Notes: generated by a model from the letters alone, not told the origin. Shown: positions 9,265 through 18,623, numbered from the stretch's first letter. The stretch is DNA of 64,000 nt from Terrimonas ferruginea DSM 30193 (GCF_000425585.1 NZ_AUDS01000020.1:1-64000), one strand, 5' to 3'. Translations and numbers: made by a program.

Positions 9265-9903
9265 ATGAATGTATCTCCTTCTAAAGAAAATATTTTAAAG
9301 AAAATCAGGAAGGCGTTGACCCAGTCAACGCCTGTTCCTTTTCCGCAAAGCGAAGGCAACAACTCCGTCTATCAGCCTGCCACACAGGATGCTGAAGTGG
9401 AATTTGCCGAACAGTTCACCAAATTGCAGGGACGCTTCGTTTTCTGTATGGACAAGGAAGAGCTGCAGGCTCAGTTGACAGGGTTGATCCTGACCCACGA
9501 ATGGCAGAAAGTATACTGCCGCGAACCGCAATTGCTCGAGCTCGCGGGACCTGCCGTAGCCGCCAGAGCCAATACCAGCGATCTCGCTTCCTGCGATGTA
9601 TCGATCACGGGTTGTGAATACCTGGTGGCCCGCACCGGCAGCATCGTGATGAGCGCAGGGCAACAAAGCGGACGCACCACAAGCGTATACGCACCGGTTC
9701 ATATCTGCATTGCTTATACCAATCAGCTTGTATACGATGTGCGTGAAGCTTTGCAGGGAATGAAGGAACGCTACGACAAAAACCTGCCATCACAGATCAC
9801 TTTTGCAACCGGCCCCAGCCGCACCGCCGATATCGAAAAAACATTGGTGGTAGGCGTGCACGGTGCCAAAGAAGTATATGTGTTCCTGGTAGAACAGGAT
9901 TGA
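9265..9903 (+). CDS. LUD domain protein (LutC/YkgG-like)
   Basis: A 212-residue protein of the LUD (LutC) superfamily, whose members assist lactate oxidation in other bacteria. The hallmark region is visible: ITGCEYLVARTGSIVMS, then GRTTSVYAPVHICIAYTNQLV and the C-terminal GPSRTADIEKTLVVGVHG. Residues 1-60 are less conserved. No lutA or lutB lies nearby; the position after ftsH is a Bacteroidota habit, so the local role may not be lactate use. Confidence 0.85.
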   Translation: MNVSPSKENILKKIRKALTQSTPVPFPQSEGNNSVYQPATQDAEVEFAEQFTKLQGRFVFCMDKEELQAQLTGLILTHEWQKVYCREPQLLELAGPAVAARANTSDLASCDVSITGCEYLVARTGSIVMSAGQQSGRTTSVYAPVHICIAYTNQLVYDVREALQGMKERYDKNLPSQITFATGPSRTADIEKTLVVGVHGAKEVYVFLVEQD

Positions 9904-9942
9904 GTATATACACTTCATTGAGCAACGATTGAAACCTTAATT

Positions 9943-10359
9943 ATGCCAGTCACCCAACTGTTTGTCTACGGCTCGCTGTTAAGCGGCTTCCGTAGTCCTG
10001 CGTACGAATACATCAGCCGTTATTTTTCTCTTGCCGGTCCCGGCCGGGTAAGGGGATTGCTTTATGATATGGGCACCTATCCTGCGGCCGTTCCATCTGA
10101 AGAAGACGTATACATCAAAGGCGAACTCTATACCATCCGTGAAGAAAACGAACTTTCCTGGGCCATGGCACAGCTCGACGACTACGAAGGAGTGAATCCC
10201 GAGCCTGGTGAGCCGGAGCTTTACCGCCGTGCGCAGGCAACGGTACTGCTCGACAACGGCACGCAGGCAGAAGCCTGGATCTACTGGTATGATGGCGATG
10301 TGCAGGGCCGTCCCGTCATCGCCTCCGGCAGCGTTCTCGATTTTATTAACCGCAAATGA
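9943..10359 (+). CDS. Gamma-glutamylcyclotransferase family protein (AIG2-like)
   Basis: Short (138 aa) GGCT-fold protein. The family motif LFVYGSLLSGF is at the N-terminus (residues ~5-15), and the acidic LDDYEGVNPEPGEPELYRR segment supplies the usual catalytic-glutamate region. Members cleave gamma-glutamyl peptides or amines to 5-oxoproline; the substrate here is unknown. The lpxH start follows within 11 bp, so the pair is probably co-transcribed. Confidence 0.85.
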   Translation: MPVTQLFVYGSLLSGFRSPAYEYISRYFSLAGPGRVRGLLYDMGTYPAAVPSEEDVYIKGELYTIREENELSWAMAQLDDYEGVNPEPGEPELYRRAQATVLLDNGTQAEAWIYWYDGDVQGRPVIASGSVLDFINRK

Positions 10360-10369
10360 TCCTCTGCCA

Positions 10370-11146
10370 TTGACCACGGATAAAAACATATACTTTCTCT
10401 CGGATTTTCATCTTGGTGCGCCCGATGCAGCCTCCAGCCTGCTACGTGAAAAAGAGATCATCCGGTTCCTCAACGAAATCGCGCCGCGTGCAGCAGAAAT
10501 CTTTATTGTAGGCGATATGTTCGACTTCTGGTACGAATACCGGCAGGTAGTGCCAAAAGGATACGTGCGGTTGCTGGGCAAACTGGCCGAGCTCACGGAT
10601 GCGGGTATCACCATCCGTTTTTTTGTGGGCAACCACGACATGTGGATGAAAGATTACTTTCAGAAAGAACTCAATATTCCCGTTTATTTTGAACCTGAGG
10701 TGTTTGAGTGGAATGGCAAACGTGTACTCGTGGGTCATGGAGATGGGTTAGGTCCGGGTGATCATGGATATAAGCGGTTAAAAAAAATATTCCGCAATCC
10801 CGTGTGCCAGTGGTTGTTCGGCATACTGCCGCCCTCCGTGGGCATGGGACTGGCCAATTACTTCAGCCGTAAAAGCCGCGCGCAAACGGGTAGTTCGGAA
10901 GAAACATTTTTGGGTGCAGACCGCGAATGGCTGATCAGCTATTGCCGCGACCGGCTCAAAACAGAACATTTTGACTACTTTGTATTCGGACATCGTCATC
11001 TGCCGATCGATTTCCGGCTCAACGATACCAGCCGTTACATCAACCTGGGCGACTGGATACGCTATTTCACTTACGCCGTACTCGAAGGCACAGAAATGAG
11101 TCTGCATGCCTACAACGGACAGGAACAAAAAATCGTCAGGTTATAA
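10370..11146 (+). CDS. lpxH: UDP-2,3-diacylglucosamine diphosphatase-type phosphoesterase
   Basis: Calcineurin-like metallophosphoesterase that cuts UDP-2,3-diacylglucosamine to lipid X in lipid A synthesis. Metal-binding motifs appear in order: SDFHLGA, GDMFDFWYE, GNHDMW, GHGDGLG and GHRH near the C-terminus. A longer open frame runs back into the GGCT gene, but the homologous part begins at TTDKNIYFLSDFH, so a TTG start at 10370 is chosen (CTG at 10364 is the alternative). Length is then 258 aa, usual for the family. The close LpxG/YbbF-like families cannot be fully excluded. Confidence 0.85.
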   Translation: MTTDKNIYFLSDFHLGAPDAASSLLREKEIIRFLNEIAPRAAEIFIVGDMFDFWYEYRQVVPKGYVRLLGKLAELTDAGITIRFFVGNHDMWMKDYFQKELNIPVYFEPEVFEWNGKRVLVGHGDGLGPGDHGYKRLKKIFRNPVCQWLFGILPPSVGMGLANYFSRKSRAQTGSSEETFLGADREWLISYCRDRLKTEHFDYFVFGHRHLPIDFRLNDTSRYINLGDWIRYFTYAVLEGTEMSLHAYNGQEQKIVRL

Positions 11147-11148
11147 CC

Positions 11149-11961
11149 ATGTACAGAATTGCCCTTATATCTTCTTTATTCCTGTTGTCGATCGCTTCTG
11201 CGAGCGCGCAGAACGATACGCTTTTTAAACGTGTACGTTATATCAAAGGCGATATCAAGGCGTTTGGGGTGGACAATCTCGAAAACATCTACGTGCTCAG
11301 CAGTCTGGGCCAGCTCAAAAAACTCAATGAAAAAGGCGATTCCGTAGCTGTTTTCAACGATATCAAAAAATACGGTGAAGCTTCACAGATCGATGTATCC
11401 AATCCTTTAAAGGTATTGCTGTACTACCGTGACTTTTCTACCATTGTGATACTCGATCGCCTGCTCAATGTGCGCACGGCCATCGATCTGCGAAGACAGA
11501 ATATGTTCCAGGTAAAGTCGGTTGCGCTTTCCTACGACAGCAAAATCTGGGTTTACGATGAAATGGACAGCAAGCTGAAAAAGATCGATGATGATGGTCG
11601 CGTGCTGCTGGAAACACCGGACTTCCGGCAACTATTCGGCGACGCACCCATGCCGGTGCGTTTATTCGACCAGGATAAATATGTTTACCTATACGATCCC
11701 GCACGCGCCGTATATGTGTTCGATTATTATGGTGCGTTGAAAAATAAAATACTGATCACCGGCTGGAACAATTTCCGCGTAGCGGGGAAATATTTTTTCG
11801 GTACTTCTGCCGATCAACTGTATCGCTACGACATCACCAGCTTCCGCTACGATGAATGGAAAATGCCGGAAAACCTGCGCAACGCCAGGCAACTCGATTT
11901 CAGTGCGGGCAAGGTTTACGCATTGCAAACCGACGGCATAGAAATATATAACCTGCAGTAA
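11149..11961 (+). CDS. Secreted protein of unknown function, propeller-like repeats
   Basis: 270 aa with a clear signal peptide (MYRIALISSLFLLSIASASAQ). The mature part has repeated strand-turn units such as IKAFGVDNLENIYVLSSLGQ, SVALSYDSKIWVYDEMDSKL and VRLFDQDKYVYLYDPARAVY, each followed by 'KKLNEKGD' or 'KKIDDDGR'-type turns, as in NHL/six-bladed propeller proteins. No catalytic motif is recognised. It begins 2 bp after lpxH, which suggests one operon, but no functional link can be stated. Confidence 0.75.
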   Translation: MYRIALISSLFLLSIASASAQNDTLFKRVRYIKGDIKAFGVDNLENIYVLSSLGQLKKLNEKGDSVAVFNDIKKYGEASQIDVSNPLKVLLYYRDFSTIVILDRLLNVRTAIDLRRQNMFQVKSVALSYDSKIWVYDEMDSKLKKIDDDGRVLLETPDFRQLFGDAPMPVRLFDQDKYVYLYDPARAVYVFDYYGALKNKILITGWNNFRVAGKYFFGTSADQLYRYDITSFRYDEWKMPENLRNARQLDFSAGKVYALQTDGIEIYNLQ

Positions 11962-11984
11962 CGGTGCATTTTCCTGCGGATCAA

Positions 11985-11992
11985 TAATTTTG
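11985..11992 (+). promoter_or_regulatory. -7 box (TAATTTTG) for the MscS gene
   Basis: Perfect TAnnTTTG ending 4 nt before the ATG at 11997, implying a leaderless message. Confidence 0.55.
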
Positions 11993-11996
11993 CAGC

Positions 11997-13091
11997 ATGA
12001 ATGAATTTCTGGGACAGGTATGGCTGGGCAACACGGTGCAATCTTATCTGGTGGTGATCGCCATCATTCTGTTCATTTTGCTGGTGAAACGCTACATCGC
12101 GCGTTATGTGGCAGGACTGATCTACATCCTTGTACACCGTATCTGGAAAGACATAGATAAACCAACGTTCAAAACGTTGGTCGTAAAGCCGCTCGGCTTT
12201 TTCCTGGCAGTCCTTGTATCGCTTACAACCCTTTACAGGCTTCACTTTCCCGAAGATCTCAACATCGATATCTATCGCGTAACGGTGAAGCAACTGGTGC
12301 ATTCTTTCGGCTCGCTGATCCTGATCATTTCCTTTTTCCGGCTATTAGTGCGCATGATCGATTTCATTGCCATGATCCTGCACATCAAAGCCAGCCGGAC
12401 ACACGATACCACGGATGATCAGTTGGTGGTTTTCTTCAAGGATTTTTTCAAAGTATTACTGGGCATAATCGGGTTGCTGATGGTCCTGAAATTCGCCTTC
12501 GGCATCAATATCGGCAATGTGCTTACTGGACTGAGTATCGTGGGTGCGGCCGTGGCATTGTCGCTGCGCGAGAGCCTGGAGAACCTGATCGCTTCGTTCA
12601 TCATTTTCTTCGACCGGCCTTTCAGTACCGGTGATGTGGTGAAAGTAAATTCCTTTACCGGTACGGTAGAAAAGATCGGGCTGCGCAGTACGCGTATCCG
12701 CACCGATCAGAAAACATATATTTCCGTTCCCAATAAACAAATGGTGGATACAATCATCGACAACCTGTCGATGCGCACGCAACGCCGCGCCGACCTGCGT
12801 CTTGAAGTGGGATTGAGCACCAGTTCGGCGGACCTCGATAAATTGCTCGAAGGGCTGCGTTCGATCGCCAGCCGCAAAGAGATTGAAAGCGCTACCGTAT
12901 TGCTGAATGATATTACTTCTTCGTCTTTCCTGGTGACGCTCGAATATTATACGGGACCGGTAACTATGGCCGAGTTCAACAAGGTGAAGCAGGAGGTCAA
13001 TTTCTCCTCATTGAGGCTCCTCGAATCATTGGGAATAGAAATAGCCGGGGCAAGCACCGATATCAAATTGATGGGCCCGGAAAAAGCTTAA
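11997..13091 (+). CDS. Small-conductance mechanosensitive channel (MscS family)
   Basis: Inner-membrane channel that opens under tension and releases solutes on osmotic downshock. The 364-residue protein has four to five TM segments in residues ~15-190; the last is the pore helix (GNVLTGLSIVGAAVALSLRE), followed by the cytoplasmic beta domain signature FIIFFDRPFSTGDVVKVN and RSTRIRTDQKTYISVPNKQM. The C-terminal alpha/beta vestibule is complete. Confidence 0.93.
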   Translation: MNEFLGQVWLGNTVQSYLVVIAIILFILLVKRYIARYVAGLIYILVHRIWKDIDKPTFKTLVVKPLGFFLAVLVSLTTLYRLHFPEDLNIDIYRVTVKQLVHSFGSLILIISFFRLLVRMIDFIAMILHIKASRTHDTTDDQLVVFFKDFFKVLLGIIGLLMVLKFAFGINIGNVLTGLSIVGAAVALSLRESLENLIASFIIFFDRPFSTGDVVKVNSFTGTVEKIGLRSTRIRTDQKTYISVPNKQMVDTIIDNLSMRTQRRADLRLEVGLSTSSADLDKLLEGLRSIASRKEIESATVLLNDITSSSFLVTLEYYTGPVTMAEFNKVKQEVNFSSLRLLESLGIEIAGASTDIKLMGPEKA

Positions 13092-13108
13092 GAGAATGCC
13101 GGCGGCTG

Positions 13109-13133
13109 AGGCCGATACTTCGGCCTCCCGAAG
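13109..13133. repeat. 25-bp hairpin repeat, copy 1
   Basis: A hairpin (GAGGCCGA, loop, TTCGGCCTC) between the convergent MscS and thioredoxin-like genes. An identical 25-bp copy is at 28560-28584. It may double as a terminator. Confidence 0.8.
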
Positions 13134-13134
13134 C

Positions 13135-13653
13135 CTAAGGCATGGCAGTGATCGCTGCGAGCTCTGCTTCGGCCACGCCTGTTTTTCCGTATTCAACCAC
13201 CCGGCCTTTCTCCTTTCCGTTTTTCATTACGATGATCGTGGGCACATTGGTAATGCCAAATGCCTGGGTCAGGTGACTGATGGTTGTTTTGGCGCGGTCA
13301 GTACCGATCAGCGTAACATGGCTGGAAGGGAAACCCGCTGCATCAAGAAAGCTGAACAGTCGGGGAATGATATAGTGTGAATCGCTGCACCAGGTGCCCA
13401 TGAACACCACAAGCTCCACGTCCTTGCTGTTGGCGACAAATTTCTGCACATGTTCATTGTCCTTTGCATAGGCAACAAAGTTTTCTTTCCACCAGGTAAA
13501 GGTGCTGTCCTGCGCAAGTACTTCGCGGGAAATAATGCCTTTGAGAAGATGACCACCCGATACGGTGTCTTTCTGAATGTAGTACTGACTTTGTGCTTGT
13601 ACCTGGGAATAACCGAGGAAGCAAAGGGCTGCTAAGCAGATAAGTTTACGCAT
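13135..13653 (-). CDS. Exported thioredoxin-fold protein
   Basis: 172 aa with signal peptide (MRKLICLAALCFLGYSQVQAQ). The thioredoxin-like domain has VVFMGTWCSDSHYIIPRL in place of WCxxC, so only one active-site cysteine remains, then the cis-proline segment FGITNVPTIIVMKNGKEKGR. It could act as a single-cysteine thiol isomerase or reductase, or have lost redox function. Alone on the minus strand next to MscS. Confidence 0.85.
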   Translation of the reverse strand: MRKLICLAALCFLGYSQVQAQSQYYIQKDTVSGGHLLKGIISREVLAQDSTFTWWKENFVAYAKDNEHVQKFVANSKDVELVVFMGTWCSDSHYIIPRLFSFLDAAGFPSSHVTLIGTDRAKTTISHLTQAFGITNVPTIIVMKNGKEKGRVVEYGKTGVAEAELAAITAMP

Positions 13654-13701
13654 AATCTTTCTTTGACCTTACAACAACCGGGAAGGTTGCACGGTTTACA
13701 A

Positions 13702-14307
13702 TCAGAGCCCGGCTTTCAATTCCAGGAAAAATTGCCGCATTCTTTCAAGCGAACGGATCATTTCAAACCGCTCGTCGGCTTTTTTATTTTTCCGGAGGAA
13801 ATCCTTGGCTCCTTCAATCGTGAATTTTCGGCGGCGAAGCAAATCGTAGATAAGTGCGAGGTTCTTGACATCCACCGGGCGGAAGAAGCGGTCGCCCTTC
13901 TTGTTTTTTCTCGGCTGAAGGATGTCGAATTCTGTTTCCCAGTAACGGATAAGCGATTGTTTTTCGCTGAACATACCCGCTACTTCTCCAATGGAATAGT
14001 ATTGTTTGCGGAACAGTTCTTCGTCTTCGGGAATACTTAGATGTTCGGGTGGCAGTCCGGTATCTTTCAATGACCGGCGCCCTCTGTTGGAGAGCGGCTT
14101 GCGTTCTTTCACCACAGTGGTTGACAACACAGACGGATCGGCCTTGCTCACAAAGCTGATCGCTTCCTCTTCTTCCACCTCAATGAGGTCGGACATAACC
14201 TCATCTGTTGCGGCTTCTTTTTCGGAAACTACTTCCTTCTCCGGCTCCGGAACAGGATCCGGCGGAGCAGAAAAGTCGAAGGTGATCTGTGTTAAATGCT
14301 TACCCAT
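13702..14307 (-). CDS. MerR family transcriptional regulator
   Basis: 201 aa. The first ~100 residues are acidic and probably disordered. The winged-helix MerR DNA-binding domain starts near residue 104 (YYSIGEVAGMFSEKQSLIRY, then WETEFDILQPRKNKKGDRFF and RPVDVKNLALIYDLLRRRKF), followed by a short helical tail. No ligand-binding cysteines are seen, so the inducer is unknown. A perfect -7 box (TAATTTTG) lies at 14319-14326, 11 nt before the start. Confidence 0.88.
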   Translation of the reverse strand: MGKHLTQITFDFSAPPDPVPEPEKEVVSEKEAATDEVMSDLIEVEEEEAISFVSKADPSVLSTTVVKERKPLSNRGRRSLKDTGLPPEHLSIPEDEELFRKQYYSIGEVAGMFSEKQSLIRYWETEFDILQPRKNKKGDRFFRPVDVKNLALIYDLLRRRKFTIEGAKDFLRKNKKADERFEMIRSLERMRQFFLELKAGL

Positions 14308-14318
14308 TACAGTTGTAA

Positions 14319-14326
14319 CAAAATTA
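14319..14326 (-). promoter_or_regulatory. -7 box (TAATTTTG) for the MerR gene
   Basis: Perfect TAnnTTTG on the minus strand, 11 nt before the MerR ATG. Confidence 0.5.
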
Positions 14327-14384
14327 CAGCGGTAATGATGCCGGGAAGCCCTAAAGAAATCCTAATTATCCACATTTAAACCCC

Positions 14385-14993
14385 TCAATTGCGCCAGCGC
14401 AGCGTATTGATGAGATGTTTGAGATCTTGTTTGAGAAAATCATTCACAATACTGAGTGAGTCTTCATTGGGTGCAGCATCAAAATATAAAGCGCCGCGGA
14501 GAAAGTTTTTGGTGGAATCCGTAACGAAGAATTGATTCGCAGTTGCCGTATTTCCTTTCAGGGAAAAATAAATGCCTTCGACTTTATTCGGCGTTACCAT
14601 AAAACTGTCGTTGATGCCCGATGCAATGTCCGTATGTTTCAGGTAAGCCATCTTGTGCCCGTCATTTACCAGCGAATCAAAGTTGCGTGCATTGATGGGT
14701 TTATAACTGATATAAATGCGGCCGTTGAGGCTCGGAATGTCGATATTGATCCACCAGTCGCCGGCTTTGGTGTCGAAGAAGGTCGTGTCTTTCAGAATTT
14801 TTGCGTATACGGGATACTCGAACGTATAAGGATATCCCGGTTCGTCAAACTGTACATATTTTTTCTCCGGGAGATCGATATGGAAATAGCCTTTTTTCCT
14901 GGGTGTATAAGGGCTGTTGCATCCTGCCACAAGAAATGCGGTGATGAAAAAAAATGCGATAAGTGATAAAAGCGGGCGGGAAGAAGCGGGCAT
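14385..14993 (-). CDS. gldD: Gliding motility lipoprotein GldD
   Basis: Lipoprotein required for Bacteroidota gliding and the associated type IX secretion. The 202-residue protein has a lipobox (FLVAGC) after a hydrophobic leader, then the GldD signature YTPRKKGYFHIDLPEKKY and YPYTFEYPVYAKI. It starts 5 bp after gldE ends, in the conserved mutY-ssb-gldE-gldD order. Confidence 0.93.
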   Translation of the reverse strand: MPASSRPLLSLIAFFFITAFLVAGCNSPYTPRKKGYFHIDLPEKKYVQFDEPGYPYTFEYPVYAKILKDTTFFDTKAGDWWINIDIPSLNGRIYISYKPINARNFDSLVNDGHKMAYLKHTDIASGINDSFMVTPNKVEGIYFSLKGNTATANQFFVTDSTKNFLRGALYFDAAPNEDSLSIVNDFLKQDLKHLINTLRWRN

Positions 14994-14998
14994 AATAA

Positions 14999-16339
14999 TT
15001 AGTCTTTCTGTTTGATGGCGACCTTTACTTTGACGATGCGGTTCTTGTCGGTTTCCACTACGGTGAAGTCAAAATCATTGGCGGAAATAACGGTATCCGG
15101 CGTGGGAAATTCGCCGGCCAGTTCAAGGATCAGTCCGCCTACGGATTCGCTTTCTCCTTTTACTTTATCAAAGGTGTCCATGGGCAAATGCATGATCTTG
15201 CACATGTCGTGGATCATGGTGCGGCCGTCGAACAGATAGGTATTGTCGTCGATCTTATTGCCCTGGGTTTCTTCTTCGTCGAATTCATCACGTATTTCAC
15301 CAATTACTTCTTCCATGATGTCTTCCATTGTCACGATGCCGCTTGTACCGCCAAATTCATCCACCACTACGGAGAAATGAAGGTGACGTTTCTGCAGATC
15401 GATCAGCAGGTCTTCGATCAATCTTGTTTCCGGAACAAAATAAGGTTGACGGATCACGGTGCGCCAATCGAAGTCCGGTCCTTCTTTCAGGTAAGGGATG
15501 AGGTCTTTTGTATTCAGCACACCTGCGATGTTGTCGAGGTTGTTGTGATAAACGGGCAGGCGTGAGTAATGCAGTTCTTCCACCCGCTGGATCAGGTCGT
15601 TGAAGCGGGTGTTGTATTCGATACCGCTTACATCCACGCGGTTGGTCATGATCTGTTTAACGGCAATATTGCCAAACTTGACAATGCCTTTCATGATATT
15701 CTTTTCTTCGGGAGAAGCTTCGTCGTCGGTCTGGATATCGATGGCTTCATCGAGCTCCTGTATGCTGATCGCTTCCGAGCGGTTGGCGCCGAGACGTTTG
15801 CCCATACCATCGGCCACGGATACAAACCAGCGACTGATCCTGCGCAGCACCAGGTGGACCGCCTCCACTACCGGCGAGCAGCCGTAGGCAAAGCGGAGAT
15901 TATTCTGCGTAGCCCATACTTTGGGTAATATTTGTCCGAAGAAAACAAGTACGAAAGCAATCACCAGTACTTTGATCAGCACTTCGAGCCAGCCGGGCAG
16001 TTCATTGAGCGGGGCAAATTCGGTAATGAGAAAGTTGGCGAGAATGATGATGCAGATGTTGCTGAAGGTGCCGGCGATCAGCAGCGAGGCAAAGACCTCT
16101 TTTGGTTCTTCCAGTAAATTAACAATGCGGCGTGCAGAAGGATTCTGCCGTGTTTTGAGCACGTTGATATCCTTGTTGTTCAATGAGAACAAAGCCACCT
16201 GTGCTCCCGACATGATGAACACCAGCAGGAGTAAAACGATCAGCGTACAAACCAGGATGGTTGTGCCCTGGGTGTCGGCGGCCAGGAAAACATAGCACAG
16301 GCTGTCGAAAAGCGAAGACAAAACCACTGAAAAGTCCAA
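14999..16339 (-). CDS. gldE: Gliding motility-associated protein GldE (CNNM/CBS/CorC)
   Basis: 446 aa. An N-terminal CNNM/DUF21 membrane domain with several TM helices (~25-190) is followed by paired CBS domains (~210-340; IMTNRVDVSGIEYNTRFNDL, ...HFSVVVDEFGGTSGIVTMED) and a C-terminal CorC/HlyC domain. The family includes magnesium/cobalt transporters; GldE is the paralog that partners GldD, and the adjacent gldD supports this assignment. Confidence 0.92.
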   Translation of the reverse strand: MDFSVVLSSLFDSLCYVFLAADTQGTTILVCTLIVLLLLVFIMSGAQVALFSLNNKDINVLKTRQNPSARRIVNLLEEPKEVFASLLIAGTFSNICIIILANFLITEFAPLNELPGWLEVLIKVLVIAFVLVFFGQILPKVWATQNNLRFAYGCSPVVEAVHLVLRRISRWFVSVADGMGKRLGANRSEAISIQELDEAIDIQTDDEASPEEKNIMKGIVKFGNIAVKQIMTNRVDVSGIEYNTRFNDLIQRVEELHYSRLPVYHNNLDNIAGVLNTKDLIPYLKEGPDFDWRTVIRQPYFVPETRLIEDLLIDLQKRHLHFSVVVDEFGGTSGIVTMEDIMEEVIGEIRDEFDEEETQGNKIDDNTYLFDGRTMIHDMCKIMHLPMDTFDKVKGESESVGGLILELAGEFPTPDTVISANDFDFTVVETDKNRIVKVKVAIKQKD

Positions 16340-16465
16340 GTAAAGTTTTTTTGATTACTGAATCACACAGGGCAGGAGTAGCCTGCCCTGTAAATGCTAT
16401 TGACAAAGTTAACTTCTTTCCTGTTCATCAGGGAATGTTGTGGATTTTTCCCTTGTTTTCAGGCG

Positions 16466-16882
16466 TTAAAACGGCAGACTTTCGGAGGGATCGCCCAATG
16501 GCATCTCGGGGCCGTGTTCTCCTTCGGGTGCTGCTCCGCTGTTGCCGTCCATCCGTTTGTCCAGCATAATGAGGTTATCGCCCACCACTTCCGTAGCAAA
16601 CTTCCGGTGGCCGTCCTTGTCTTCCCAACTGCGCGTACGCAGGCGTCCTTCGATATAGACAAGGCTGGCTTTATGAAGATACTTCTGTGCCAGTTCAGCG
16701 AGGCCGCGCCATAACACTACTGTGTGCCATTCGGTCTGCGATACCAATTTGCCGGATCTGTCCTTAAATGTTTCCGTCGTGGCAAGCGGGAACTTCGCTA
16801 CCGCAATATTTCCCTCCAGTACCTGTACATCCGGGTCTTTGCCCAGGTTGCCGATCAACATTACTCTGTTTACACCTCTCAT
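16466..16882 (-). CDS. ssb: Single-stranded DNA-binding protein
   Basis: 138 aa. OB-fold starts MRGVNRVMLIGNLGKDPDVQ and includes TEWHTVVLWRGLAELAQKYL and VYIEGRLRTRSWEDKDGHRK. The C-terminus is short and ends DPSESLPF, the acidic/aromatic tip that recruits partner proteins. A possible -7 box (TAATTTTA, minus strand) lies at 16934-16941. Confidence 0.96.
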   Translation of the reverse strand: MRGVNRVMLIGNLGKDPDVQVLEGNIAVAKFPLATTETFKDRSGKLVSQTEWHTVVLWRGLAELAQKYLHKASLVYIEGRLRTRSWEDKDGHRKFATEVVGDNLIMLDKRMDGNSGAAPEGEHGPEMPLGDPSESLPF

Positions 16883-16991
16883 ACTGGTAACTTTTCTGAA
16901 TAAATAATCCTTCGTCGGTTTTCAAGGCTTTTCTAAAATTAAAGTCTTTTTACCGTAAAAAGAAAATTTAAGACAGGCTTTGGGAAAGCCT

Positions 16992-18071
16992 TCACGCAAG
17001 GTACTGATCCAGGTATTGACGCACCAGCCGCGGGAAAGGATATTGTGCCAGTTCTTCCCCGGAAACCCAGTCTCCGGCGGCTTTCAGCGAGGTTTTGCTT
17101 TTAATACGCAGATGGATAAACCGCGCCGTTACCTGTTGATGCGAAAGCTGCTGGCTGTATTCTTCCGATACTTCCAGCAACTGTGTTCCGGCGGGAATGA
17201 ATCCTTCCTGTTCTGCGTTGGCAATGATTTGTTCCGGCGGAATGTCTGTTTCTGTTTCTAAAAGAGGGAAATCATAGAGTTGCTGCCAGATATCTCGGGT
17301 AGTGCGTTCTCTTATCATCCATTGATCGCGGTAATGAAGCACGAGGTAGTTGAACCGCCGTTTGCGTATGCGGATTTTTTTCTCCTTAACGGGAAGTGCT
17401 GTCACGAGGTTTTCCCGGAAGGCTACACATTGTTCCCGGAAAACACAGGTGGCGCACAGCGGCTGAGCGGGTTTGCAGATCACGGCGCCGAAGTCCATGA
17501 TCGCCTGGTTATACAGGGCGGGATGTTCTTTATCGAGAAGTTCCTGTGCGAGGGCGGCAAATTGTTTTTTACCGGTGCTGCTGTCGATGGGCGTATCGAT
17601 ACCGAATATGCGGGAGAGCACGCGGAATACGTTGCCATCGAGCACGGCATAGGGAAGATTAAACGCAAAGGAAGCGATGGCCGCTGCGGTATAGGGACCG
17701 ATACCTTTAAGCGAGCGGATATCATCATAATTGCCGGGAAACTGTCCGTTGAAATCGTTGGCCACAATGCGTGCGGTGGCGATGAGGTTGCGGCAGCGTG
17801 AATAATAGCCGAGGCCCTCCCAGAGTTTGAGCACAGCGGTGTCGGGTGCTGCGGCCAGGTCGGTGATCCGGGGATAGGTAGCGGTGAAGCGTTCGTAATA
17901 GGCAAGCCCTTGTTCCACCCTGGTTTGCTGAAGAATAATCTCGCTGAGCCAGATGCGGTAAGGATCTTTTTCCCCCTTCCACGGCATGCTACGGGTGTTT
18001 TGTTCGCGGTGCCAGCGGAGCAGGGTGACAGAAAATGGAGTTCCGGGTGTGTTTTTTCCCTTTTTTTTCAT
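16992..18071 (-). CDS. mutY: A/G-specific adenine DNA glycosylase
   Basis: Removes adenine mispaired with 8-oxoguanine. 359 aa. Features are the catalytic-glutamate segment SEIILQQTRVEQGLAYYERF, the helix-hairpin-helix LKGIGPYTAAAIASFAF, the catalytic aspartate in VLDGNVFRVLSRIFG, and a 4Fe-4S loop (CKPAQPLCATCVFREQC). The C-terminal NUDIX-like domain reads 8-oxoG. First gene of the mutY-ssb-gldE-gldD run. Confidence 0.96.
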   Translation of the reverse strand: MKKKGKNTPGTPFSVTLLRWHREQNTRSMPWKGEKDPYRIWLSEIILQQTRVEQGLAYYERFTATYPRITDLAAAPDTAVLKLWEGLGYYSRCRNLIATARIVANDFNGQFPGNYDDIRSLKGIGPYTAAAIASFAFNLPYAVLDGNVFRVLSRIFGIDTPIDSSTGKKQFAALAQELLDKEHPALYNQAIMDFGAVICKPAQPLCATCVFREQCVAFRENLVTALPVKEKKIRIRKRRFNYLVLHYRDQWMIRERTTRDIWQQLYDFPLLETETDIPPEQIIANAEQEGFIPAGTQLLEVSEEYSQQLSHQQVTARFIHLRIKSKTSLKAAGDWVSGEELAQYPFPRLVRQYLDQYLA

Positions 18072-18214
18072 GTAGAAAGGCCGATCGGGGCCGAATATCT
18101 GCTATTTTTTAAAAACGGCCTGGAAATTGTTACAAAAAAAGTCGCTATCCTGTTGACTATCATCTTTTTTTGCATTAAATTGGCATTCTGAAACAATCTA
18201 AAACCTTGCGTCAA

Positions 18215-18538
18215 ATGAGAAAAGCCGATCTCGTTAACAAGATTTCTGACAAAACTGGGATACCCAAAGTTGATGTTTTGGTTACCCTCGAAACCATGTT
18301 CAAAGAGGTGAAGGACACGCTCTCGGGCGGGGAGAACATCTATATCCGTGGTTTCGGAAGTTTTATCACCAAGAAACGCGCCGCCAAGATAGGCCGCAAC
18401 ATCAAGAAGAATATAGCTGTTCATATTCCTGAGCACTATATCCCAGCCTTCAAGCCAGCCAAAGAGTTTGTAGCCGAAGTAAAAAAATTACAGGAGCCCA
18501 AGCCCGACAATGGTCCTGGCGAAGATGCTGACGATTAA
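18215..18538 (+). CDS. HU/IHF family DNA-binding protein
   Basis: Histone-like bending protein. The ATG at 18215 gives a 107-residue product starting MRKADLVNKISDKTGI; the TTG at 18206 only adds three residues. The signature VKDTLSGGENIYIRGFGSFI with a basic beta-arm (KRAAKIGRNIKKNIAVHIPE) is present. The C-terminal ~20 residues are acidic, as in Bacteroidota HU homologues. Divergent from mutY. Confidence 0.93.
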   Translation: MRKADLVNKISDKTGIPKVDVLVTLETMFKEVKDTLSGGENIYIRGFGSFITKKRAAKIGRNIKKNIAVHIPEHYIPAFKPAKEFVAEVKKLQEPKPDNGPGEDADD

Positions 18539-18615
18539 TCCTGCGCGGTGACTCCTGCTGTGATAAAATTCTCCCAAGGTTTTTTGCAGCGTGATCATGA
18601 GTGAACGATAGGGGT

Positions 18616-18623
18616 TAACTTTG
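18616..18623 (+). promoter_or_regulatory. -7 box (TAACTTTG) for the TPR gene
   Basis: Perfect TAnnTTTG ending 20 nt before the ATG at 18644. Confidence 0.5.
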